DNA of 51,201 nucleotides, from the NCBI RefSeq assembly GCF_944390845.1, contig NZ_CALXRM010000016.1:1-51201 (forward strand). The letters run 5' to 3'. Position numbers and translations under genes: made by a program. Each line of letters opens with the position of its first letter. The stretch's first letter is position 1. The notes beneath the pieces were generated by a model. It made no database searches and was not told where the DNA came from. It saw only the letters and a list, made by a program, of their open reading frames with translations. Positions 1-9,359 of this stretch are shown piece after piece. Source of the DNA: an uncultured Brachyspira sp. (lineage in GTDB: Bacteria > Spirochaetota > Brachyspiria > Brachyspirales > Brachyspiraceae).

Positions 1-48
1 TCTGTTAAATTAAAATCCATATTATTATTATACAATATATTAAAAAAA

Positions 49-77
49 TTGACAAACTTAAAAATTTTCAGTATATA
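49..77 (+). repeat. Right end of a MITE-like element (E0), partial
   Basis: The sequence reads TTGACA (49-54), a 17-nt spacer, then TATATA (72-77). This is the type-A terminal repeat found at the ends of the other elements in this window. The body of the element lies before or at the window start and cannot be delimited. The promoter-like end points right, into the 3' end of the minus-strand DUF285/DUF4132 gene that stops at 154. Confidence 0.6.
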
Positions 78-153
78 ATGAAACTACAATTACAAATTAA
101 AAACAAAAAAGTATAAAGGGCGGGACTTCAAAATAATTTTTACTTCTTAATTA

Positions 154-2772
154 TTAATAAAACATATCAGTAATCCTAAAATCCCAAATCATCAAAATAA
201 GTAATGTATAAATAAATCTATCATGCACTTTTTTATTATTTTCATTATAAAAGTTAATGTTGATTTTTACTTTATCTTTATAATCAATTTCATTATTGGC
301 ATCTATTTTTATTTCAAAACAATCTCCATTTTTTAATTTATAACCTTCAACTACCCCATAATCTAAATAATTAGGAGTCATTAAATATCTAGCACCAAAA
401 GCCTTAAAAGTTCCATAAGATATTTCAATGTTTTGTAATTTATTTATTTCACTTTCCAAATTATTTTTATCTAATTTTATTATAGTTAATTGATTGATTG
501 GATGAACTAATTCATAATCTTCTAATTGTTTTCTCCATTTTGTAATACTTTCATTATCCATTTCTATAGGGCTTGCTAAACTTATAAAGCTATCATCATA
601 AATATTTACTTCTTCATCATCGCAATTTGTATAACTTCCGTCACCTGCATATCTAAATGTAGTTAAAAACAAATTATCTTTATCATACGAATTCCATATA
701 AGAGAAGAAGAAAATTTATTCATTAAAGGATTATCGATAAATACTTCTTTGAAAAAGCTATAATTATATTTCTTTTCATGCATCAATAATTTTGTTAAAT
801 TTATAGAAAGTTTCTTTATTACTTTTGGTATTTCTTTTTTTATATATTTAATTTCTTCTTTTATACTTTCTTCTAAATTTTTAGGAGTAGTTTTTAATTC
901 TTTATTATTTTTTACATCAAATACGTTTACAGAATAATCAGCATTCAAAATTAATTTATAATTATCATTAATAATTTTTTCTCCTCTTGAATCGAATCCC
1001 AAATTTGAACTAAACTTTAATTCTAAATCATCAATATCAAGTCCTATTTCCTTTGATATCTTATTTATTAAATTAAAAGCATTTTCTCTCAATTCTGATT
1101 TTTTAGTTTTTGAATAAATATCATATAATAACTTAATACTATATTCAGTTGTTTTTACTGATGATAAAATTATTAAAAATAAGTTAGAGTCTTTTTCTTT
1201 TTTGTATATTTCTTTTAAAGCTTCATCTCCGCCATACAAACCATAAACAATAGCAGCAGCTTCTTTATATGTTTCTATATAAATATTTTTAGCAAAAGTC
1301 AAAAAACTTTCTCTGTCAAGTAAACCAATTATAGAATTAATTTCAAGCAAATAATAAATATCTCTTTTTAACTCTAAATATTTTAAGTATATATATTTTA
1401 TAACTTTTGTATCAACTATTCTTGATTTATCTTTTATTAATACATTACAATTTTCTATATAAGAAACTTTCTTCTCCTCTTTTTTATTTAATTTTTTATT
1501 GATACTTTCTTCATATTTTTCAATACTGTCAAATATTTCATAATTAACAGCTTCTTTCAAATCATTATAATAAATATTTTCTAATTTTCTTTTAGCAAAT
1601 TGAACTTTTTTATTTTTTATTTCTGAAGCTATTTTATGAATCTCTTTTATATTCTCCTCTATTTTTTTAATTATAATTTTATTATCATTGTCAAAAGCAT
1701 ATAGATATAAAATCCATTTCAAACTTAATTTATCTATATTTTTATAAATAACATTAGACCAATCGCCTAAATACTCAAGAGATTCAATATTCCAATCCTC
1801 CAAAAAATCATAATACTGAAAACCACTTCTAAATAACATTCCAATCATATTTTCTACTTTATCAACTTTCCAAGTACCTAAACTCTGATTAAAACTTTCT
1901 GCATCATAAAATAAACATTGCATAGATACTACATTAGAAGTGTCCCATTTATCCAGTGGCTGATTAAACTTTTTAGCTTTATGAAAAACATAATCCATTT
2001 CTATAATTTGAGATGTATTCCAAGTATTTAATGGCTGATTAAATTCATAGCAAAATTTAAACATATTTGATATATACTTTAAATTAGAAGTATCCCATTT
2101 GTCTAATGGCTGATTAAAATTATAACAATCTTCAAACATACTATTTGCATATTCTAATTTAGAAACATTCCAATTATTAATATTTTGATTAAAGTTTATA
2201 CAATGCTTAAACATACTAGCAGTACTTATTAAACTAGAAGTATTCCATTTATCTAAAGGCTGATTGAAATTCCAGCATTCTTCAAACATGTTATTGGCAT
2301 ATTCTAATTTAGAAACATTCCAATTATTAATATTTTGATTGAAATTTCTACAATTCATAAACATACCAGTAGCACTTATTACATTGGAAGTATCCCAATT
2401 ATCTAAAGGCTGATTGAAATTTGAACAATGAGCAAATGTGTAAACCATTTCTTTTACTTTAGATACATTCCAAGAATTCAAATTTTGATTAAATTTTTTA
2501 CAATATTTAAACATTCCTTTTATATTTTCAGCGTTATATAAATTCCATTTAGAAATATCTTCATCAAAATTTACACACTCACTGAACATATAACTAAAGT
2601 CTATAACATTACTTACATTCCATTTATCTATACCAGAAAAATCTTCTCTTTTTGTTGATGAAAATAATCTGCTCATATCCGTTATTAAACTTGTATCTAT
2701 ATCACCTAAATAAATATTTTCATCTTGTATTAAAGTTCTTAATTCTTCTTTAGTTTGAGGCTTGTATTTCAT
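154..2772 (-). CDS. DUF285 (BspA-like LRR) protein with C-terminal DUF4132-like domain
   Basis: The 872-residue protein starts with the N-cap seen in its paralogs (MKYKPQTKEEL, then DIDTSLITDMS). About eleven 24-25-residue DUF285 repeats follow (pattern W-N-V-S-x-V-x-x-M-x-x-M-F...F-N-Q-x-L-D) to about residue 350. A charged helical linker carries the shared motif LENIYYNDLK. The last ~270 residues resemble DUF4132 (MolR/YehI family): a GFDSRGEKI stretch, LIWNSYD...TTFRY.GDGSY, LASPIEM, W.KQLEDYEL.HPI.QL. I see no signal peptide, so the usual label 'surface protein' is doubtful and a cytoplasmic location is more likely. The start is supported by AAGGA about 8 nt upstream. Its biochemical function is unknown. 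The DUF285 call is firm; the DUF4132 call is from recalled motif order. Confidence 0.85.
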   Translation of the reverse strand: MKYKPQTKEELRTLIQDENIYLGDIDTSLITDMSRLFSSTKREDFSGIDKWNVSNVIDFSYMFSECVNFDEDISKWNLYNAENIKGMFKYCKKFNQNLNSWNVSKVKEMVYTFAHCSNFNQPLDNWDTSNVISATGMFMNCRNFNQNINNWNVSKLEYANNMFEECWNFNQPLDKWNTSSLISTASMFKHCINFNQNINNWNVSKLEYANSMFEDCYNFNQPLDKWDTSNLKYISNMFKFCYEFNQPLNTWNTSQIIEMDYVFHKAKKFNQPLDKWDTSNVVSMQCLFYDAESFNQSLGTWKVDKVENMIGMLFRSGFQYYDFLEDWNIESLEYLGDWSNVIYKNIDKLSLKWILYLYAFDNDNKIIIKKIEENIKEIHKIASEIKNKKVQFAKRKLENIYYNDLKEAVNYEIFDSIEKYEESINKKLNKKEEKKVSYIENCNVLIKDKSRIVDTKVIKYIYLKYLELKRDIYYLLEINSIIGLLDRESFLTFAKNIYIETYKEAAAIVYGLYGGDEALKEIYKKEKDSNLFLIILSSVKTTEYSIKLLYDIYSKTKKSELRENAFNLINKISKEIGLDIDDLELKFSSNLGFDSRGEKIINDNYKLILNADYSVNVFDVKNNKELKTTPKNLEESIKEEIKYIKKEIPKVIKKLSINLTKLLMHEKKYNYSFFKEVFIDNPLMNKFSSSLIWNSYDKDNLFLTTFRYAGDGSYTNCDDEEVNIYDDSFISLASPIEMDNESITKWRKQLEDYELVHPINQLTIIKLDKNNLESEINKLQNIEISYGTFKAFGARYLMTPNYLDYGVVEGYKLKNGDCFEIKIDANNEIDYKDKVKININFYNENNKKVHDRFIYTLLILMIWDFRITDMFY

Positions 2773-2798
2773 TATTATGTTCCTTATTCTTTTTTATT

Positions 2799-2826
2799 AT
2801 TCTATATTCTTTTACATATTTTGCAA
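2799..2826 (-). promoter_or_regulatory. Candidate sigma70-type promoter of the 872-residue DUF285 gene
   Basis: On the minus strand TTGCAA (2826-2821) and TAGAAT (2804-2799) are 16 nt apart, about 27 nt before the start codon. The -10 box is imperfect. Confidence 0.4.
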
Positions 2827-2836
2827 TTTTATTAAA

Positions 2837-3151
2837 AAGTCCCACCCTTCTATATTTACAACTTGTATTTGTTATTTTTATTTTTTAATTTCTTTAAAAA
2901 CAATACTGAAATTAGAAAACCCACCCAAATTTTATTTAACTATATAATTACTTCACCGCACGTAGAATAAAACTATAAAATATATATTAATTATGAATTA
3001 TAATTTTATTATATTTGAAATTTCGTTCACCGTGCGTAGAGTAAAGTCTTAAATTTAAAAAAATCTTGGGCGGGTGCTGAAATTTCTGATAAAGCTATAA
3101 ATATAATAATATTATAATTTCAAAATAAAACTATAAAAAATAAAGGGTGGG
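2837..3151. repeat. Intergenic patch of short decayed G-run repeats
   Basis: The ~490-nt gap between the DUF285 gene and the membrane-protein gene holds no convincing gene. Runs of the form GGGYGGG or their complement occur at 2839-2849, 2920-2926, 3068-3074 and 3145-3151, with a further copy at 118-124. A ~21-nt motif beginning TTCACCG and containing CGTAGA occurs twice as imperfect direct repeats (2952-2973 and 3026-3046). They look like remnants of one or more dispersed repeats. No function can be assigned. Confidence 0.45.
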
Positions 3152-3192
3152 AATTTTAAATAAATTAAAAAACACAACTCATAAAAAATACC

Positions 3193-3220
3193 TTGATTAA
3201 TATATAATTAGTTATATAAT
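3193..3220 (+). promoter_or_regulatory. Promoter of the YczE-like membrane protein gene
   Basis: TTGATT (3193-3198) and TATAAT (3215-3220) are separated by 16 nt, 40 nt before the ATG at 3260. Confidence 0.6.
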
Positions 3221-3259
3221 ATTTGCGATAAAAAATCGGTATTGTATAAAGGTTACAAA

Positions 3260-3927
3260 ATGACATCAGAAAACAAGCATATAATAATAATCGGAGAATT
3301 AGCATTAATTTTAGTCGTAATTATAAATAGTTTCGGAGTTGTATTAATGCTTTATTCAGGTTCAGGAATATCTGCTATATCAAGTGTACCTTATGCTTTT
3401 TCTGAGGTTATAAAGAACATATCTCTTGGAACTTTTACTTATATTTTTCAAACTTTACTTGTATTAGTACTTATGATATTAAGGAAAAAATTTGTTGGAG
3501 AATATTTATTTAGTTTTGTTGTAGGATTTTGTTTCGGTAAATTTGTAGATATACATGCCGCTTGGATAAATCATTTACCATTAACAATAACAAGCAGGAT
3601 TATATATTTTATAATAAGCTATTTTATATTAGCATTTGGAATAGCCTTATCAAATAGATGCGGACTTCCTATAATACCAACAGATTTATTTCCAAGAGAA
3701 TTATCCAATATAATAAAAGTACCTTATGCAAAGGTAAAAATAATATTCGATGTAACTTGCCTATTGACAACAGCAATACTTACATTTGTATTTTTAGGAC
3801 ATATAAAAGGTCTTGGAATAGGTACTGTACTTGCTGCTTTACAATGGGTAAAGCTATTTCTTTTATAGGTAAACTTCTTGACAAAAAAATAGAATTTATA
3901 CCATATATAAAAAAAATTATTACATAG
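3260..3927 (+). pseudogene. YczE/DUF6198-type integral membrane protein, frameshifted near its 3' end
   Basis: The best start is the ATG at 3260, preceded by AAAGG at a 7-nt spacing; the in-frame TTG at 3242 lacks a ribosome site. The first frame encodes about five hydrophobic membrane segments and a conserved loop (GLPIIPTDLFPREL) typical of YczE/YitT-like membrane proteins. It then ends prematurely at 3868 with WVKLFLL. The expected C-terminal continuation (FTMGKAISFIGKLLDKK...) is present in another frame and runs to a stop at 3927. Restoring one T in the TTT at 3838-3840 (giving GCT TTT ACA ATG) joins the two. This is either a one-base deletion or a sequencing error. I see no slippery heptamer that would suggest programmed shifting. 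The role of the family is unclear (possibly transport). Confidence 0.75.
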
Positions 3928-3944
3928 AAAAAATAATGTGTGAT

Positions 3945-4486
3945 TTTATACATAAACAACTATACTTTGTCAAAAATAATTTTTTTAATTTTAAATATCT
4001 GCGGGGCTTTGCCCACCGCTCTGCATGCTTACGCAACACCCCACTTCTTTTGCGACTGAAAGGAGTGCCTGCGACCATAGGAAGTCCTTTAGGGTGGTAT
4101 TGCCACAAAGAAGCCTATATCCTCGATAAACTCGGATACGCTTTGCGAAGGGCTATATTTTAGCTTAAATTAATAGTTTATATTACATGTAAAACAATTT
4201 TAGTATGATTCAGTACTAATTTTATACCTTGCACTTTCGCGAAGCGTGCCTGCGGCAGCAACTTTGACGAAGTCCGCAGAGCGTGTGCGGCAAAAAAGTA
4301 GCAAAAAACGCAATTGCTAGAACTTTATATTAAAAATATGCCTATTAAATATAGGATATAGCCTAAAAATGCAGTCTTTTTGGTTCTTTGTGCCAACAAA
4401 AGAACTGGGGGTGTGGGGGCAAAGCCACCACAAGCAATAAAATTGAAAAAACTAAAATTGACAAAATATAGTTGTTTAGGTATATA
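3945..4486. repeat. MITE-like element E1 (~540 bp) with outward promoter-like inverted ends
   Basis: The left end (3945-3973: TTTATA, 17 nt, TGTCAA) and right end (4458-4486: TTGACA, 17 nt, TATATA) are imperfect inverted copies of the type-B terminal repeat, which contains AACAACTATA or its complement. The interior is non-coding and clearly more G+C-rich than its surroundings. It contains blocks shared with other elements: CTCGGATACGCTTTGCGAAG (4131-4150), AACGCAATTGCTAGAACTTT near 4308, and a ~200-nt stretch nearly identical to 50830-51040. Short open frames inside it are not genes. No transposase is present, so mobility would need an enzyme supplied in trans. Confidence 0.65.
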
Positions 4487-4512
4487 TTAATTTTTTATCA
4501 TTAGATTTAATA

Positions 4513-6468
4513 TTAATTAAATAAATTCTCCAAAATCAAAATACTTCCATACATAAATCTATTCAATAAATGTTTATTATTTTCATTTTCACCATGAATT
4601 GAAACTTTAATATCAATTTCATCAGTATAATTTGTATTTCTATCAAATTGAGCATCTATATATAATGATAAACCGCTATTATTGTCAAAATACTCATAAC
4701 CATTTACAAATTGATAATCATGAGAAATCTCTTTAAAAGAAAATTTATTTATAGAATTTTTTAATTTAGATAATGTTACATTAACATCATTATATTTATA
4801 AAATTCTTTTTCTAAATTATCAATAATTTGAAGCTGTTTAATAGGCTGTGATATTTCATAGTCATATAATTGTTTAATCCATTTTTCTATTAAATCATTA
4901 TTCATTTCTAAAGGAGAAGCTAAACTTATAAAATTATTTTCATTTAATGTTACATAATTATCATTAGAATCAATATAACTTCTGTCGCCTAAATATCTAA
5001 AAGTTGTTATAAAATTATTATTTTCATCATATAAATTCCAAATTAATTCTATAGAATAACAACTCAAAAATGAATTATAAATATAAATATTTCTCCAAAA
5101 TAAATAATTATATTTCCTTCCATTCATAATAAGTAATAATATTTTTTCCCTTTCTCTCTTTATTACATTTTTTATTTCTTTTTTTATAAAACTAATTTCA
5201 GATTTTAATTCCTTAGAAAAAATTTTAGGAACAGTTTTTATTATCTTATCTTTTTCAATTATATCAATATCCATATTAGAATTAACAGATATTTTATATT
5301 CTTTATCTTCTATATGTATAATTCTCTCACCATTTTTATCGAGTCCAAAATCAGGGATAAGTAAATCACTTAATTCTTCCCTGCTTACTTTCAATTTATC
5401 TGCTATTGTATCAAGAGCAAAATTTGAAGCATTTATCACACTTTCAATTTTTGATTTTCTTGACATTTCATCTAATAAACTTAATGCATATTTACCGTCA
5501 TTTAAAGCAAGTATATAAATATAATAAGAACGAGGATAAAATTCTTTTCCTTGAATACTTTTGGCATAATCTTTGATAATATTTCCATTACCATATATAC
5601 CGCATATTATTCTTGAAGCAATTTTACTCCTGTCGCTTTCAAATATCTTATATGCTGCCTCTCTAAAACTATCAATATCTAGTAAATTTATTATATTGTC
5701 TATAATCTTTAATCTTCTTACATTATCTTTGATTTTTAAATAACTGCCATAAATAAACCTTATAATCTTTATGTCAATTCTTTTATTTTTATCTTTTGTT
5801 AAAACATTGTAATCATCTTTAATAAATTTTAAACTTTTATCAAAAGATTCTTCATAATTACTGGCAACATAATTTTCAACTTCTTCTATATTTTTAAAAC
5901 TAATTTCACTATTAGCTTCTATACTTTCTCTATATTCTATTAAACTTTTAAGTTCATCATAGTATTCTTTTTCTAGCTTTATTCTAAATGATATAATTTT
6001 TCTATTGTTAGAGGTCATTATTGATTTGTATATATCTATTATATTAATGTCTTTTATTTTATCAAAATCTTCAAAATATAAAAGAACTCTTAAATTAATA
6101 GGAAGTTTTTTTATATCAATATCCTTATTAAAAACATCATAAGCTTCCTTTATATTATCAAGATTCCATTTATCAGGATATTTATTAAAATTTAAAGCTC
6201 CCAAAAACATATAATTAATTTTCTTTAAATTTTCAGTATTCCAAGAATTTAAATCATTATTGAAATATATAGCATTATTAAACATTAAACTCATATCTGT
6301 AACTTTTGAAGTATTCCAAGTTTCAATGCCTTCAAAATTTTTTCTTTCACTATTTCTGAATAATTCACTCATATTTGTAATATTACTTGTATCTATATCA
6401 GATAGACAAATACTTTCATCATCTGTTAATTTTTTTAATTCTTCTTTTGTTTGAGGTTTGTATTTCAT
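4513..6468 (-). CDS. DUF285 protein with C-terminal DUF4132-like domain (short repeat region)
   Basis: The 651-residue paralog of the 872-residue protein begins with the same N-cap (MKYKPQTKEELKKL, DIDTSNITNMS) but has only about three or four DUF285 repeats (to residue ~125). The helical linker contains LEKEYYDELK. The C-terminal domain matches the larger paralog motif by motif: GLDKNGERI, LIWNLYDENNNFITTFRYLG, LASPLEM, WIKQLYDYEISQPIKQL. This fits DUF4132. No signal peptide is seen. An AAGGA lies about 9 nt before the start codon. Element E1 ends 26 nt beyond the stop codon and its promoter-like end points into this gene antisense. The number of repeats varies strongly between paralogs while the C-terminal domain is kept. 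This suggests the repeats bind variable partners and the C-terminal domain is the effector; that is inference. Confidence 0.85.
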   Translation of the reverse strand: MKYKPQTKEELKKLTDDESICLSDIDTSNITNMSELFRNSERKNFEGIETWNTSKVTDMSLMFNNAIYFNNDLNSWNTENLKKINYMFLGALNFNKYPDKWNLDNIKEAYDVFNKDIDIKKLPINLRVLLYFEDFDKIKDINIIDIYKSIMTSNNRKIISFRIKLEKEYYDELKSLIEYRESIEANSEISFKNIEEVENYVASNYEESFDKSLKFIKDDYNVLTKDKNKRIDIKIIRFIYGSYLKIKDNVRRLKIIDNIINLLDIDSFREAAYKIFESDRSKIASRIICGIYGNGNIIKDYAKSIQGKEFYPRSYYIYILALNDGKYALSLLDEMSRKSKIESVINASNFALDTIADKLKVSREELSDLLIPDFGLDKNGERIIHIEDKEYKISVNSNMDIDIIEKDKIIKTVPKIFSKELKSEISFIKKEIKNVIKREREKILLLIMNGRKYNYLFWRNIYIYNSFLSCYSIELIWNLYDENNNFITTFRYLGDRSYIDSNDNYVTLNENNFISLASPLEMNNDLIEKWIKQLYDYEISQPIKQLQIIDNLEKEFYKYNDVNVTLSKLKNSINKFSFKEISHDYQFVNGYEYFDNNSGLSLYIDAQFDRNTNYTDEIDIKVSIHGENENNKHLLNRFMYGSILILENLFN

Positions 6469-6673
6469 AATAATATATCCTTATGTTATTTTATATTTTT
6501 TAATATTTTCAAATTTTTATTATACTAAATAAATTATATCATTTACCTTTTGCAGCTTTGGTAAAAGCTGATATAATCTTTAATTAGTTCATTTTACTGC
6601 TATATAGGTTTCTTAATTTAATTAACCAATAACTTTATTAACAAATTATTAGCTAATTAAAATTTAATAAAAA

Positions 6674-8992
6674 TTAATCTTTATACCAAGAAGGCTTATT
6701 ATTTTCCATTGCTGAGTTATCAAACATATCTCTCATACGATTAGGCTCTACTTTGGATACATTCCAAGATTCTAAATTCTGATTAAAACTTTCAGCTTCA
6801 TAAAATACAGAATTCATATATTCCACATTAGAAACGTCCCAATTATCCAAAGGCTGATTAAATGATGAAGCATAACGAAACATTGTACTAATACTTGTAA
6901 CATTAGAAACATTCCAATTATTAATAGGCTGATTAAAACTTTTAGCATTATCAAACATCATTGACATATCTTTTACATTACTTACATTCCATTTGTCTAA
7001 AGGCTGATTGAAACTAGAAAATTTAAACATACCTTCCATATCAACAACATTAGATACATTCCAACTATTTAAAGGCTGATTAAAACTTTTAGTAAAACAA
7101 AACATTGATGACATATCTTTTACGTTAGATACATTCCACTTGTATAAAGCACTATTAAAAAGCTTAGCACCTTCAAACATACTAGACATATTTTCAACAT
7201 TAGATACATCCCAGTCATTAATATTTTGATTAAAGCTTTCAGCATAATAAAACATTGATGACATATCTTTTACATTACTTACATTCCACTTATCTAAAGG
7301 CTGATTAAAACTCTCACAATTAGCAAACATATTTTTCATATTAACAACTTTAGATACATTCCAATCATTAAGAGGAGAATTAAACTTTTTACATTTTTTA
7401 AACATAGAACTCATATTCTCAACTTTTGAAACGTCCCAACTGTTTATATTATGATCAAAACCTAATGCTTCCTCAAACATACTTTCCATATTTACTACAT
7501 TAGATACGTTCCAAGTTTCTATACCATCGAATTTTTTTAATTTAGAACCTTTAAAAAGATTACTCATATCTGTTATTAAAGAAGTATCTATTTTATCAAA
7601 TTTTGTTTTCTCTGCTATTAGTTTAATTAATTCATTTTTGTTTTTTGGCTGATGCATTTGTATCTGTTTACTTTCTTTAGTATATTTTTTCTCTTTTTTA
7701 GGTGACGATTTCTTTTCTTCTTTTTCTAATTCTTTATACTCTTTTATAATATCTTCTTTACTATAAATAAGCTCTTTTAATTCATCATAACAAGTATTTT
7801 CAAGCTTTTTGAGAACTTCAGCTACTGCCTTTTTATTGTATTTTAATCCAAGTTTATAAACTTCTTTTATATCAAATTTATTTATAATTTCTTCAAAGTT
7901 TTTTATAGCAGATTTTGAGCTTTGAAAAGAATATATTTTTATTATTAACTCTAATGACACATTATTAAAAATATTATCAAATTCTTTAACTTTCTTGAAA
8001 CTCCAATTTTTTATATTATCAGGATTAAAAGATGAAGCATTAAAAAAAGCATTATTCATATATTCTACTTTCTCTGTTTTCCAGCTGTTTAAATCCTGAT
8101 TAAATGAAGAAGCATCACAAAATATATCTGCAAGCCCTGTTAGATTAGAAGTGTCCCATTTATCTAAAGGCTGATTAAAATTTGTAGCTCCTTTAAACAT
8201 AGCATACATACTAGCAACATTAAATACGTCCCAACTATTTAAAGACTGATTAAAATTCTCACAACCTGCAAACATATGACCCATACCATCAACATTGGAA
8301 GTATTCCACTTATCTAAAGGCTGATTGAAATTCTTAGCTCCTTCAAACATAGAAATCATACAGGCAACGTTTGATACATCCCAGTTATTTATATTTTGAT
8401 TAAAACTTTTAGCATCGTTAAACATCTCCATAATATGTTTTAAATTAGAAGTATTCCATTTGTCTAATGGCTGATTAAAGTTTTCAGCATTTTTAAACAT
8501 ACCAGCCATATTCTCAACATTAGATACATTCCAACTATTTAAAGGCTGATTAAAATTCTCACAACCCAAAAACATCTCATTCATATATTCAACATTAGAT
8601 ACATTCCAATTATTTATATCCTGATTAAAACTCTTGGCATTCATAAACATCTCACCCATACTCGTAACTTTAGAAATATTCCATTTGTCTAAAGGCTGAT
8701 TAAAAGTTTTTGCACCATAAAACATAGCATACATATTTGTAACATTAGATACGTCCCAACTATTTAAAGGCTGATTAAAAGTTTCACACTCTTTAAACAT
8801 TGCTGCCATATCTGTAACATTAGATACGTCCCAGGTTTCTATACCTGAAAAATCTTCTCTTTTACTCATTAGAAATAAATATCTCATATCTGTTATTAAA
8901 CTTGTATCAATACTTCCAAGATTAATACTTTTATCTTCTACTAATTTTTTTAATTCTTCTTTAGTTTTTGGTTTAAATTGTTTTTCTGACAT
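6674..8992 (-). CDS. Tandem DUF285 (BspA-like LRR) protein, apparent fusion of two repeat proteins
   Basis: Translation should start at the ATG at 8992 (MSEKQFKPKTKEELKKL), where GGAGAG precedes it by about 7 nt; a longer frame from 9016 has no such site. The ~772-residue protein has an N-cap, about twelve DUF285 repeats, a helical linker with LENTCYDELK and a Lys/Glu-rich stretch. It then has a second complete N-cap beginning at an internal Met (MHQPKNKNELIKL...KIDTSLITDMS), followed by about ten more repeats and a C-cap ending SAMENNKPSWYKD. A very similar C-cap ends the 180-residue protein upstream. Two DUF285 genes seem to have fused in frame. No DUF4132 domain and no signal peptide are seen. 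Repeats of this kind mediate protein binding in BspA; the role here is unknown. Confidence 0.88.
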   Translation of the reverse strand: MSEKQFKPKTKEELKKLVEDKSINLGSIDTSLITDMRYLFLMSKREDFSGIETWDVSNVTDMAAMFKECETFNQPLNSWDVSNVTNMYAMFYGAKTFNQPLDKWNISKVTSMGEMFMNAKSFNQDINNWNVSNVEYMNEMFLGCENFNQPLNSWNVSNVENMAGMFKNAENFNQPLDKWNTSNLKHIMEMFNDAKSFNQNINNWDVSNVACMISMFEGAKNFNQPLDKWNTSNVDGMGHMFAGCENFNQSLNSWDVFNVASMYAMFKGATNFNQPLDKWDTSNLTGLADIFCDASSFNQDLNSWKTEKVEYMNNAFFNASSFNPDNIKNWSFKKVKEFDNIFNNVSLELIIKIYSFQSSKSAIKNFEEIINKFDIKEVYKLGLKYNKKAVAEVLKKLENTCYDELKELIYSKEDIIKEYKELEKEEKKSSPKKEKKYTKESKQIQMHQPKNKNELIKLIAEKTKFDKIDTSLITDMSNLFKGSKLKKFDGIETWNVSNVVNMESMFEEALGFDHNINSWDVSKVENMSSMFKKCKKFNSPLNDWNVSKVVNMKNMFANCESFNQPLDKWNVSNVKDMSSMFYYAESFNQNINDWDVSNVENMSSMFEGAKLFNSALYKWNVSNVKDMSSMFCFTKSFNQPLNSWNVSNVVDMEGMFKFSSFNQPLDKWNVSNVKDMSMMFDNAKSFNQPINNWNVSNVTSISTMFRYASSFNQPLDNWDVSNVEYMNSVFYEAESFNQNLESWNVSKVEPNRMRDMFDNSAMENNKPSWYKD

Positions 8993-9072
8993 AATAATCT
9001 CTCCGCTTACAATCAATTCAAATTAAATATTTGTTAATGTGAAAAATAAATTTTTTAATAAAAAAATATTGT

Positions 9073-9121
9073 TCCTACAAAAAATCAGTAGGATTATACA
9101 CTATAAAAAAAGAAATGTAAA
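9073..9121 (-). promoter_or_regulatory. Promoter and 5' stem-loop of the tandem DUF285 gene
   Basis: On the minus strand TTTACA (9121-9116) and TATAAT (9098-9093) are spaced by 17 nt. A stem-loop with arms TCCTAC and GTAGGA (9073-9093) begins at the expected transcription start, leaving about 80 nt of leader before the ATG. The stem-loop could protect the 5' end of the mRNA; that is inference. Confidence 0.5.
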
Positions 9122-9359
9122 TATATACATCGTTCTTATGTTAGAATTATCTAAAATTTATTTATACAGTATTTATTAATACATTTATTACATATTTTAA
9201 ATCTATATATAATATAATTTATTACTTTTCAAATATTAAATAAATACTAATACAGTATAAAGCATTAATAATATTATAAACATAATAATATATTCATTAT
9301 ATAATAACTTTTATAAAATATTTCATATATTTATATAAAGGTATTATTTTATATAAATT

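Noticed and set aside
3830-3850. Programmed -1 frameshifting in the YczE-like gene.
   Set aside because: No slippery heptamer of the X XXY YYZ type and no clear downstream pseudoknot; a one-base deletion explains the data more simply.
3920-4163. Two open frames, one on each strand (62 and 75 codons), inside element E1.
   Set aside because: They lie in a dispersed repeat, differ in frame between copies, and have no ribosome sites; they are chance frames in a G+C-richer stretch.
6552-6570. Hairpin CAGCTTT...AAAGCTG between two DUF285 genes, as a terminator.
   Set aside because: It has no T-run on either strand; it was left uncalled.
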